7,317 nucleotides of DNA from positions 1 to 7,317 of the forward strand of contig CAZHPA010000059.1 of the NCBI GenBank assembly GCA_964533945.1. Reading direction: 5' to 3'. Of this stretch, positions 1-5,534 are shown in pieces. A program made the translations under genes and the position numbers. How positions within the stretch are numbered: the stretch's first letter is position 1; the number at the start of each line of letters is the position of its first letter. The stretch comes from CAZHPA01 sp964533945 (GTDB lineage Bacteria; Bacillota; Clostridia; Lachnospirales; WRBF01). Under the pieces are notes generated by a model. That model did no database searches. It was given only the letters and a program-made list of their open reading frames with translations, and was not told the origin of the DNA.

Positions 1-107
1 GGCTTTGATAAAGCCGAATTTACGCCCTTGGAGTGTTATACCAAACCTTAGTAGCAATAGCCAAAGGGGACACGATGAAAGAGGAAGTAAACTTTACTAA
101 ATATTGA
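1..107 (+). pseudogene. Probable decayed 3' end of an IS200/IS605 tnpB gene
   Basis: Two partial reading frames resemble the poorly conserved tail of TnpB, the RNA-guided nuclease of IS200/IS605 elements. The frame from base 1 reads GFDKAEFTPLECYTKP and stops at 49-51. Many TnpB tails have a similar EFTPVE-like stretch. The frame from base 3 is open across 12-104 and ends in GDTMKEEVNFTKY before TGA at 105-107, resembling the S-MKQE-type ending of clostridial TnpB. Joining them needs one frameshift near 37-52, so the copy looks dead. The upstream part lies outside the window. A tight hairpin, GGCTTT-GAT-AAAGCC, sits at 1-15. The match is recalled from family patterns and short, so another identity is possible. 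The tnpB start at the other end of the window shows the family is present here. Confidence 0.42.
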
Positions 108-140
108 GTTTTTACATATTTTTATAAAGTTTTCATATCA

Positions 141-500
141 GTGAGTGATATTTTCATTGAGAAATACCTAATGGATGATTTTTGCAATAAATTCATACGT
201 ATAATGCACGTTGAGCAATATAATAATTCTGAAATACAACATCTTTATACGAAATGGATGATTGATATGCCACTGCAATTTCAAAGTAAAATTTTCAGTA
301 AGATTAGTTTACCAGTACTCTCAAATACAATTGATTATGAGTATTTGGCACTAAAGTTTTACTCTCCAATTTACCTCTATACCGATAGGTACCTTTTAAA
401 CGGCGAGTTGACAAGAGAAAAAAAGAACCTTTTCCGTGTGGCTGTCGGGAAGCATATTCAATTTTTCATGCAAGAAATGGGGAAAGAAATAAATGTCTAG
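141..500 (+). pseudogene. TetR/AcrR-family transcriptional regulator, N-terminally truncated
   Basis: The 119 residues match the C-terminal ligand-binding and dimerisation half of TetR-family regulators. Visible family patterns are IRIMHVEQYNNSEIQHLY, an all-helical PLQFQ segment, LALKFYSPIYLYTDRY (the usual ALxFYxPIxLL-x-YD helix) and a final charged amphipathic helix. TetR proteins are usually about 190-210 residues and start with a helix-turn-helix of about 50 residues, which is absent here. The frame is open only from 108, directly after the stop that ends the putative tnpB remnant. The best start is GTG at 141, with no convincing Shine-Dalgarno site before it. This looks like a regulator beheaded by an insertion element; a fragment without the helix-turn-helix could not bind an operator. 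Its last codons overlap the SDR gene start by 8 bases, so the two were probably one operon, with this protein once controlling the SDR. Confidence 0.75.
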
Positions 501-1230
501 TATTATCATTACTGGTGCAAATCAAGGTATTGGATATTTTATGGTGTTACAGTTATTAAAAGATGGAAACATGGTTGCAGTACTTGATTTAAAGATAAGC
601 AATATCGAAAGCCTCAAAAACGAATATAGGGGACAATTGCAGGCAATGATCTGTGATATGCGTGATACAGTTTGCGTTGAACGGTGTATTGCTGAAATTT
701 ACAAGGAATTTGGAACCATAGATATAGCAATACATAACGCTTGTGTATGCACCTTTGGCTGTGCCGATGAGACATCGGAGGGTATTTATAAAAATGTCTT
801 TGATGTAAATTATTTTGGTGCGCTGCGTCTTACAAAAGCGGTAGTTCCTTATATGCGTAAAGGTCGCAAAGGCAAAATTATTTTTACAAGCTCTGGAGTA
901 GGGGTTATGGGATTTTTTAATATCAGCCCATATGCTTCCAGTAAGGGGGCAATTGAAGCCTTGGCGAAATGTCTTAACATTGAATACCAAAAGGATGGTA
1001 TTAATTTTCACATTTTTCACCCACCGCTAACAAAAACAAAATCGTCAGAACCGTTGCCTGTACCAAAAGAAATTTTGGCAGCGCCAGAAACTGTTGGTAT
1101 AGGGCTTGCTAAAAAAATCAATTCAAAGCAATTTATCATTTGTCATAGTCTTGGACAAAAATTACAAGTTATGTGCTGTTATCTTTTTCCAATTATGATT
1201 GGGAAGTTTATGAGCCACAAATTATTGTAG
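493..1230 (+). CDS. Short-chain dehydrogenase/reductase (SDR) family oxidoreductase
   Basis: This 245-residue protein is a complete classical SDR, a cytosolic NAD(P)-dependent oxidoreductase of alcohol/ketone groups. The Rossmann nucleotide-binding motif TGANQGIG is at 7-14. Asp32 at the end of strand 2 (VLDLK) favours NAD(H) over NADP(H). The NNAG motif appears as HNAC at 81-84, which is unusual. The catalytic set is complete: Asn106, Ser134, Tyr147 and Lys151 (YASSK), with the normal 13-residue Ser-Tyr spacing. After the catalytic core comes HPPLTKTKSSEPL and a hydrophobic C-terminal stretch (about 224-240) that could touch a membrane. The substrate cannot be told from sequence; the HPP-x-T region and tail are loosely reminiscent of lipid-type SDRs. 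Start ATG at 493 follows a GGGGA site at 479-483 and overlaps the truncated tetR gene, suggesting translational coupling. A strong terminator ends the unit at 1338-1368. Confidence 0.9.
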   Translation: MSSIIITGANQGIGYFMVLQLLKDGNMVAVLDLKISNIESLKNEYRGQLQAMICDMRDTVCVERCIAEIYKEFGTIDIAIHNACVCTFGCADETSEGIYKNVFDVNYFGALRLTKAVVPYMRKGRKGKIIFTSSGVGVMGFFNISPYASSKGAIEALAKCLNIEYQKDGINFHIFHPPLTKTKSSEPLPVPKEILAAPETVGIGLAKKINSKQFIICHSLGQKLQVMCCYLFPIMIGKFMSHKLL

Positions 1231-1337
1231 CTTGGTCAAAAAAACAGCAACTGATTGGAACAAACAAAATAAGCATAATATTACGCTTAAACAGAACCTT
1301 TCTGTATAATAAAATCAATACAATCCCAAAGTTATAT

Positions 1338-1368
1338 AAAAGCCGTCATTTAATTTTGACGGCTTTTT
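1338..1368 (+). terminator. Intrinsic terminator after the SDR gene
   Basis: A perfect 11-bp stem, AAAAGCCGTCA (1338-1348) with TGACGGCTTTT (1357-1367), encloses an 8-base loop and runs into five T residues (1364-1368). It lies 107 bases after the SDR stop. On the opposite strand the stem also ends in a short T-run, so it may work in both directions and could stop transcription arriving from the convergent TMEM229-like gene. Confidence 0.88.
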
Positions 1369-1461
1369 GTTGAAGTATGTCTTGGTCTTACCCTAATAGC
1401 GCCCCAAGAAGAAATTGAAAGCTTTTAAACACTATTTTGTGCAAATAAAAACTTTTGTAGC

Positions 1462-1848
1462 TTATAATAAAGTTCTATAAACCCCTTCAAAAATAAGACC
1501 GCAAATAAACCAAACCGGGGCATAATCCCATCTAATTATTCCTTTTACATTGTATTTGCTATGGCTATAATCCCAAGGGCAAATGTCTGCCTTTTTTAAA
1601 AGATTTCCGGTTGCATATTCAACGATAAAAATGCAAATAACATAGACACCTCCCCTAACAACAATCGGAAATGCTTTAAAAGTTAAGTATATGGGTTCTA
1701 AAAAGATTGCCAAACCATATATAAAAAACATCCAAATAGAAGTATTAGCCATTAGCCTAAAGTCTTTGTTTAAAAAAGAATGCAGCCCTGTCCACAATAT
1801 TTCCATGCACCAGCCTATAACGCCGTATAATAAAAATCTAAGTATCAT
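1462..1848 (-). CDS. TMEM229-like integral membrane protein (putative ABC transporter permease family, CmpB-like)
   Basis: This 128-residue, very hydrophobic protein has about four membrane segments (roughly 1-22, 37-57, 60-84 and 108-128). The residues match what I recall of the TMEM229 / PF06541-type family: GWCME at 12-16, a SIWMFFIYGLA segment at 37-47, EPIY at 51-54, RGG at 65-67, EYATGNLL at 77-84, CPWDYS at 90-95 and a final PVWFICGLIFEG. Database entries often call this family 'putative ABC transporter permease', but no ATPase or transport partner is encoded nearby and the biochemical role is not established. The length suits a small stand-alone member. The start ATG at 1848-1846 has only a weak ribosome site upstream. 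The gene follows the SpoIID-like lipoprotein gene on the same strand after a 174-base gap, and converges on the SDR gene. Confidence 0.78.
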   Translation of the reverse strand: MILRFLLYGVIGWCMEILWTGLHSFLNKDFRLMANTSIWMFFIYGLAIFLEPIYLTFKAFPIVVRGGVYVICIFIVEYATGNLLKKADICPWDYSHSKYNVKGIIRWDYAPVWFICGLIFEGVYRTLL

Positions 1849-1866
1849 AAAAATATTGTTTGCCTA

Positions 1867-1894
1867 ATTATATTATATATACCATTTTGCAATG
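1867..1894 (-). promoter_or_regulatory. Weak candidate promoter of the TMEM229-like gene
   Basis: Reading the minus strand, two overlapping TATAAT hexamers lie about 20-30 bases upstream of the ATG at 1848. TTCATT is placed 18 bases before the nearer one. The -35 match is poor and the region is generally AT-rich, so this is a tentative assignment. The rest of the 1849-2022 gap shows no clear hairpin terminator for the upstream lipoprotein gene. Confidence 0.3.
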
Positions 1895-2022
1895 AAGTCT
1901 TCTAATTTCTTTGTTATTGCTTAAACTTTAGGCAATTACTTTTTACGAAAACTTTTTGGTAATTTTTATTTTACAGTAGAAATGGTCTAAAATTTAAAAA
2001 ACATTACATTACAAATTAACTT

Positions 2023-4485
2023 TTATGGAAGCCTTATAATTTCTGTTTCTGGGTAGTAATGATTTAAAATTTGAGAAACATTGTATCCTAAGTCAAGCAT
2101 GCCCTTAACTCCACTTTGACTCATTCCAACCCCATGACCGTTTCCCCCGCCGTAAAACGTTATAGATTTTATCTTGCCGCTTTCGTCATAGCTTTTATCG
2201 AACGTGTAAAAAGCGCTTGGCATAATTACATAGTTTTCAACTTCGTTTCCATCTTTTAATTTAACGGCAATGCTGCTTTTACCACTTACTTTTTGAACAG
2301 GGCTAATTAGTGTTCTAACGTTATATTCTGCAGAAACCGAAATTGTTGCGCTTGTTCCTTTAATTATCATTTCCATTATATTGCCGCCTTCGCCTCGGCT
2401 TTTAATTTCAACGTCAACCAATTCCCCTATGCTGTCAATGTTTTTACTTCTAAACACGCCATCTTCTTGCAAAGTTTTAATTAAATGGGGAGCGGCAGCA
2501 TATCTTGCGCCTAAATTAGAATTAACAGAAGCTGTAATTTCATCAGCTGTCATTGCAACGTTCCAGCGAAACCACGGGAAGCTGCTGTCAAACGCTTTAA
2601 TATTTACGTCTTTAAAAAATTTAGCAGCATTTTCTTCAACTTTTAAATCGCCGTATAGTTGCTGTGGATTTTCTGCTACAGTTTGCCAAACAGAACGCAA
2701 ATATTCACTTGAAAAAGTCGGAAATTCTTTTGTTTCCGAATTTGCCCAAACTTCGCCGCTATTAGCTGTTTTTCCGCTTGATGTTGAGAAAAAGTTTGCA
2801 GAAACAATATTCCCTTTATATGCCAAAAATTGTCCTTTTGTTTCATTAACAGCTGCAATAGATGTTTCGTTTTCGGGTATGTTGTTATAAACTTGCGAAT
2901 TAACCGAATCGTCAACGTTTGCCCCGTATTTGTAAAATCTGTTTGTTAGATATTGATTATATGCATAACTTCTTGCCGTAATAGCCTGAACTTTTGCTGC
3001 TTCCGTTCCAAAGCTTGTGTACATTTCACTTGGAACAACAGCCATTAAATATTTCTCGAAATTAACTTCATTAACAACAACATATCCACCATCGTCTTTT
3101 GAAATTTCAATCGTTCCGTAATATTTAGGGCTTTCGTTGTTAGGCCAGTTGCGTTTGATGCTTGTTAAAACAATTTTTCCTTCGGGCTCTGTTGCAACAT
3201 AAAGGCGGTTGTTTTCTGAAAACATTTCATCTGTTATAGTAACAGGTTCCCATGCTTTGTACTTAATCTGGTTGCTATTTGATGATATTGTGAAATCTCT
3301 GGTTGCCGAAACAGAAACCGTGCTATGTATTAAGCTTTTGAAGTTTGTTGTGTTTAACACAACTCTAATTTTTTCCGGATAAACGTTTTTAACGATTATA
3401 GCAGCAACTACTTTACCGTCTTTAATGAAAAAGTCGGAAGCATCTGTTCCAACAAGAAGATTGTTAATTTGCCGCCATTTAACAGCTTTATCTGCCGTGG
3501 AATAAATTTTAACTTCATTATCCATAACCATTATTCCTTTTTCCTTCAATTCAACTTCGCCATAAGAGACTTTGTTTATAACATCGTTAATTTTTTCGCT
3601 GTAAAATGTTACATCAATACAATTTCCTTTGTCAATTTTTACATCGCAAATTTCACCTTGTCCGTTTGGAATAGAATTTGCGTATTTATATGAGCGTTCT
3701 GCTCCTCCTGAAAATATTGTAATATGGGCTTCGCCTTTATTAACTACAAAAGCGTTTTTAATCGTTGGCATTTCATTAGTAACGGAAAGAACAGCCAAAA
3801 CATCTCCGTCTTTTTGCAGTACTTCTATTTCTTTATCTATATAATTTTTCATTTTAAGCCCGTAAAATGTTGCTGCTCCTTTGTCGGTTATCATATCATA
3901 GTTTTTAAGCATTGTGTTGTTGTCGGGAGTTGCTAAAACTATAAACTTGCGTCTTTCTATGCTAAAGCTTTCTTTAATGTTTTTTCCGCTTGACATATTT
4001 TCCAAAAGCTGGACATAAAACTTAATCCATAAATCATATGATATTGGCTTATCTTTTGTTTCGTTTGTAATTTGAACTTTAATTTTATTTTTCTTGTCAA
4101 GCTTGTCCAAAAGAAGTTGTGCTTGTGATAGCGTTATTGGGGAATTGGGCATAAATTCGCTTCCGTTTCCTTGCATAATGCCGTGTACATATGCCGCATT
4201 AATATATTTATCGAACCATTTTTGTTTATCTGTATCTGAAAATGTAATTTCTCTGTCTGTTGCGTTAATAGACTGCAAATCGTAAAGCGCCATTGTTAGC
4301 ATTTTTGCAACTAATGCACGAGTTACAGGTACGCTATCGCCTATTTCTGCTTCAAACTGTTGCTGTGCAACAACTTTCATAGCTTCAACAACGGCTTCTT
4401 TGTCATTTTCCCCTTTAGAACAGCCACAGCAAGCCATAACTAATATAAAAAGCATTAGCAATGCTATAATCTTTTTTAATTTCAA
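2023..4485 (-). CDS. SLH-domain lipoprotein with C-terminal SpoIID/LytB peptidoglycan-acting domain
   Basis: This 820-residue protein begins with a lipoprotein signal (KLKK, a hydrophobic run to residue 18, then Cys19-Cys20-Gly-Cys22; Cys19 after VMA is the likeliest lipidation site). One S-layer-homology-like domain follows at about 50-128, with VTRALVAKMLTMAL, FSDTDKQKWFDKYINAAY, GIMQG and PNSPITLSQA. A long beta-rich middle leads to the SpoIID/LytB domain from about 390 to the end. There PSEM contains Glu487, matching the catalytic Glu of SpoIID lytic transglycosylases, followed by EAAKVQAITARSYAYNQYL, a DDSVNSQVY element, STSSGKT and the family hallmark GHGVGMSQSGVKGM at 783-796. The cysteines that bind zinc in C. 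difficile SpoIID are absent. The expected role is cleaving or modifying peptidoglycan outside the membrane; size, SLH and lipobox suggest a vegetative surface protein rather than true sporulation SpoIID. Translation should start at TTG (4485-4483). Confidence 0.9.
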   Translation of the reverse strand: MKLKKIIALLMLFILVMACCGCSKGENDKEAVVEAMKVVAQQQFEAEIGDSVPVTRALVAKMLTMALYDLQSINATDREITFSDTDKQKWFDKYINAAYVHGIMQGNGSEFMPNSPITLSQAQLLLDKLDKKNKIKVQITNETKDKPISYDLWIKFYVQLLENMSSGKNIKESFSIERRKFIVLATPDNNTMLKNYDMITDKGAATFYGLKMKNYIDKEIEVLQKDGDVLAVLSVTNEMPTIKNAFVVNKGEAHITIFSGGAERSYKYANSIPNGQGEICDVKIDKGNCIDVTFYSEKINDVINKVSYGEVELKEKGIMVMDNEVKIYSTADKAVKWRQINNLLVGTDASDFFIKDGKVVAAIIVKNVYPEKIRVVLNTTNFKSLIHSTVSVSATRDFTISSNSNQIKYKAWEPVTITDEMFSENNRLYVATEPEGKIVLTSIKRNWPNNESPKYYGTIEISKDDGGYVVVNEVNFEKYLMAVVPSEMYTSFGTEAAKVQAITARSYAYNQYLTNRFYKYGANVDDSVNSQVYNNIPENETSIAAVNETKGQFLAYKGNIVSANFFSTSSGKTANSGEVWANSETKEFPTFSSEYLRSVWQTVAENPQQLYGDLKVEENAAKFFKDVNIKAFDSSFPWFRWNVAMTADEITASVNSNLGARYAAAPHLIKTLQEDGVFRSKNIDSIGELVDVEIKSRGEGGNIMEMIIKGTSATISVSAEYNVRTLISPVQKVSGKSSIAVKLKDGNEVENYVIMPSAFYTFDKSYDESGKIKSITFYGGGNGHGVGMSQSGVKGMLDLGYNVSQILNHYYPETEIIRLP

Positions 4486-4498
4486 TTTACATTCCCCT
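4483..4498 (-). promoter_or_regulatory. Ribosome binding site and TTG start of the SpoIID-like gene
   Basis: On the minus strand AGGGGA (4498-4493) is followed by 7 bases and then TTG (4485-4483). The nearest ATG (4492-4490) touches the Shine-Dalgarno site, is out of frame and is followed at once by TAA, so it cannot start the protein. The lipoprotein signal begins exactly at the TTG, which supports this start. Confidence 0.8.
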
Positions 4499-4521
4499 AA
4501 CCTATTTGAATTAATAACATT

Positions 4522-4550
4522 ATATTAAATATTATTCCAATATATTCCAA
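4522..4550 (-). promoter_or_regulatory. Candidate promoter of the SpoIID-like gene, with 10-base-spaced TTGGAATA repeat
   Basis: On the minus strand TTGGAA (4550-4545) and TAATAT (4527-4522) are 17 bases apart; an overlapping TATAAT lies at 4524-4519. The octamer TTGGAATA occurs twice (4550-4543 and 4540-4533), exactly one helical turn apart, which could be chance in AT-rich DNA or a protein site. The promoter lies just after the 3' end of the 6S RNA, so the lipoprotein gene may also receive read-through. Confidence 0.4.
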
Positions 4551-4564
4551 CTGAAAAGGGCATG

Positions 4565-4579
4565 AAAAACCCCAAAATG
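4565..4579 (-). terminator. 3' arm of the 6S closing stem with T-run
   Basis: The 3' strand of the closing stem (CATTTTGGGG, 4579-4570) is followed by five T residues (4569-4565). Pairing with 4753-4740 makes a stem-plus-U-run ending typical for 6S RNA genes. The final pairs are A-U, so termination may be incomplete. Confidence 0.5.
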
Positions 4580-4755
4580 CCGGTCCTAAAATTTTGACAC
4601 CTAGCCTTTGCTAGGTGGGCTTTTGCAACAAATATCCCGCCTTCCGCTGCCCAAAGGGAATTAGCTTGCGGTCTGACGTTTAATTTATATATTAAAAGCC
4701 CTTAAATATGCTGTAGGTTCAAAATAGTAGGTTATCGTACATTTCAGGGTTTTAC
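4565..4755 (-). ncRNA. ssrS: 6S RNA (SsrS/BsrA type), regulator of housekeeping RNA polymerase
   Basis: 6S RNA mimics an open promoter and binds sigma-A RNA polymerase, mostly in stationary phase. This minus-strand gene of about 191 nt shows the expected rod. The closing stem pairs AAAACCCTGAAATG (4753-4740) with CATTTTGGGGTTTT (4579-4566). The central bubble's 5' strand is 4731-4714 (CCTACTATTTTGAACCTA). An 8-bp apical stem pairs GGGCTTTT (4701-4694) with AAAAGCCC (4624-4617), leading to a terminal arm containing CCGC/GCGG and CCC-TTT-GGG. The 3' strand of the bubble holds a perfect hairpin, CACCTAGC-AAAG-GCTAGGTG (4617-4598). The complement of the 5' bubble strand resembles, from memory, the B. 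subtilis 6S-1 product RNA (TCAAAA-x-TAGG core). The closing stem ends in T residues and should double as the terminator. The gene sits between lspA and the SpoIID-like lipoprotein gene, on the same strand. Confidence 0.9.
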
Positions 4756-4761
4756 AAACTT

Positions 4762-4790
4762 AGTATAATATATATTTAAAAAAATTGCAA
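4762..4790 (-). promoter_or_regulatory. Promoter of the 6S RNA gene
   Basis: On the minus strand TTGCAA (4790-4785) and TATACT (4767-4762) are separated by exactly 17 bases. Transcription would begin about 6-8 bases downstream, near 4755, right at the foot of the 6S closing stem. This agreement between promoter geometry and RNA fold supports both calls. Confidence 0.75.
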
Positions 4791-4904
4791 TAGAAATTTA
4801 TTCAAAATATAATTTTTATGTTAAATTTTCACATACAGTAATTAATTTAATAAGCACTTTAATTACAAAACATTTAAATACAAGCGTTAATATAAGCAAA
4901 TTAT

Positions 4905-4931
4905 ATAAAAAACGCCATGCAAACATTTCGT
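4905..4931 (-). terminator. Weak candidate terminator after lspA
   Basis: About 20 bases after the lspA stop, minus-strand ACG-AA-ATG, loop TTTG, CAT-GG-CGT forms an interrupted hairpin (4931-4912) followed by a T-run (complement of the A-run at 4907-4912). Two mismatches make it weak. The remaining stretch up to the 6S promoter is AT-rich with nothing recognisable. Confidence 0.3.
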
Positions 4932-4948
4932 ATTGAATTTTAACATTA

Positions 4949-5407
4949 TTACTGTTCAATGTCAAGGGCTTTTAAAAATAAAACTGAAAAACCAAAAATT
5001 ATAGCGCCTAAAGCAACTGCAACATCGGCAATGTTAAAAACGGGCCCAGGCTTAATATGTATAAAATCGGTAACATATCCACGTTTAATTCTATCATATA
5101 TATTACTTAAACCTCCACCCATAGTTAAAGCAAGGCAAACTTTAAATATATTGCTGTTTTTGCTATGCTTAATTAACGTAACAAATAATGTTAAAACGCT
5201 AACAATTGAACAAACGGACAGAAAATTAAGAAGCTTTGGTTTGTTTTTAAGAATACCGTAAGCAGCACCTTCATTTTTTACATTGGTAATTTGAAATTTA
5301 TTTTTAATAATTGAAATAGTTTGAAGCGGTTTAACTTTTAGTTCAACAATTCTTTTTGAAGCTTGGTCTGAAATAAAAACAAAAGCAGCTAAAATTAAAT
5401 TACGCAC
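4949..5407 (-). CDS. lspA: Lipoprotein signal peptidase (signal peptidase II)
   Basis: LspA is the membrane aspartyl peptidase that cuts signal peptides just before the lipid-modified cysteine of prolipoproteins. From the GTG start the protein has 152 residues, normal for the family. Visible motifs are DQASK at 14-18 in the first membrane segment, NEGAAYGIL at 45-53, GGGLSNIYDRI with catalytic Asp105, and VFNIADVAV with catalytic Asp128. Four membrane segments are expected. GTG at 5407-5405 is preferred over the upstream in-frame ATG at 5461. It has AAGGAG at 5420-5415 with 7-base spacing, gives the usual short N-terminus (MRNLILAAF), and the longer version would begin within the promoter. 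The common rluD-type partner is not adjacent. The next protein gene on the strand encodes a lipoprotein, a likely substrate, although a 6S RNA gene lies between. Confidence 0.95.
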   Translation of the reverse strand: MRNLILAAFVFISDQASKRIVELKVKPLQTISIIKNKFQITNVKNEGAAYGILKNKPKLLNFLSVCSIVSVLTLFVTLIKHSKNSNIFKVCLALTMGGGLSNIYDRIKRGYVTDFIHIKPGPVFNIADVAVALGAIIFGFSVLFLKALDIEQ

Positions 5408-5420
5408 AACACCACTCCTT
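5405..5420 (-). promoter_or_regulatory. Ribosome binding site and GTG start of lspA
   Basis: Minus-strand AAGGAG (5420-5415), spacer TGGTGTT, then GTG (5407-5405). This strong site decides the start in favour of the GTG over the ATG at 5461, which has no comparable site. Confidence 0.85.
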
Positions 5421-5432
5421 AATTTTATTTTA

Positions 5433-5461
5433 ATAGTACCACACAATTTTATAATATGCAA
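5433..5461 (-). promoter_or_regulatory. Promoter of lspA
   Basis: On the minus strand TTGCAT (5461-5456) and TACTAT (5438-5433) are 17 bases apart. Transcription would start near 5426, leaving a very short leader before the ribosome site at 5420. It is back to back with the promoter of the metA unit; the two -35 boxes are only 4 bases apart. Confidence 0.6.
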
Positions 5462-5465
5462 CGGC

Positions 5466-5494
5466 TGTACATTAAGCTATTTTTTTGATATAAT
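5466..5494 (+). promoter_or_regulatory. Promoter of the orf151-metA unit
   Basis: TGTACA (5466-5471) and a consensus TATAAT (5489-5494) are separated by 17 bases. Transcription would begin near 5501, so the leader before the first gene is only about 34 bases. That is too short for a SAM riboswitch or T-box, both common upstream of methionine genes in Firmicutes. Confidence 0.65.
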
Positions 5495-5534
5495 AATTTA
5501 GCTTTTTAAAAGTATTTTATGGGGGTGTTATGCT

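Noticed and set aside
1..15. Hairpin GGCTTT-GAT-AAAGCC as a terminator
   Set aside because: There is no T-run after it and it lies in a possible coding remnant; a 3-base loop and 6-bp stem could be chance.
589..1020. Minus-strand open frame of 143 codons
   Set aside because: It is the reverse of the SDR gene core and shows no family pattern.
1173..1373. Small plus-strand frame of 66 codons after the SDR gene
   Set aside because: It begins inside the SDR gene, lacks a ribosome site and reads through the strong terminator hairpin.
1381..1408. Inverted repeat CTTGG ... CCAAG
   Set aside because: It is only 5 bp with an 18-base loop and no T-run; too weak to call a terminator for the TMEM229-like gene.
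2381..2890. Plus-strand open frame of 169 codons
   Set aside because: It is antisense to the SpoIID-like gene, has no ribosome site and no recognisable protein pattern. The minus-strand gene has clear domains across this interval.
4959..5261. Plus-strand open frame of 100 codons
   Set aside because: It lies entirely antisense to lspA, whose motifs and catalytic residues are certain.
5408..5461. Longer N-terminus for lspA from ATG at 5461
   Set aside because: No Shine-Dalgarno site is present, the extension falls in the promoter, and the GTG at 5407 has a perfect AAGGAG site and gives the normal LspA start.
5495..5534. Methionine-type riboswitch or T-box before the metA unit
   Set aside because: The leader is only about 34 bases and has no hairpin or T-run.
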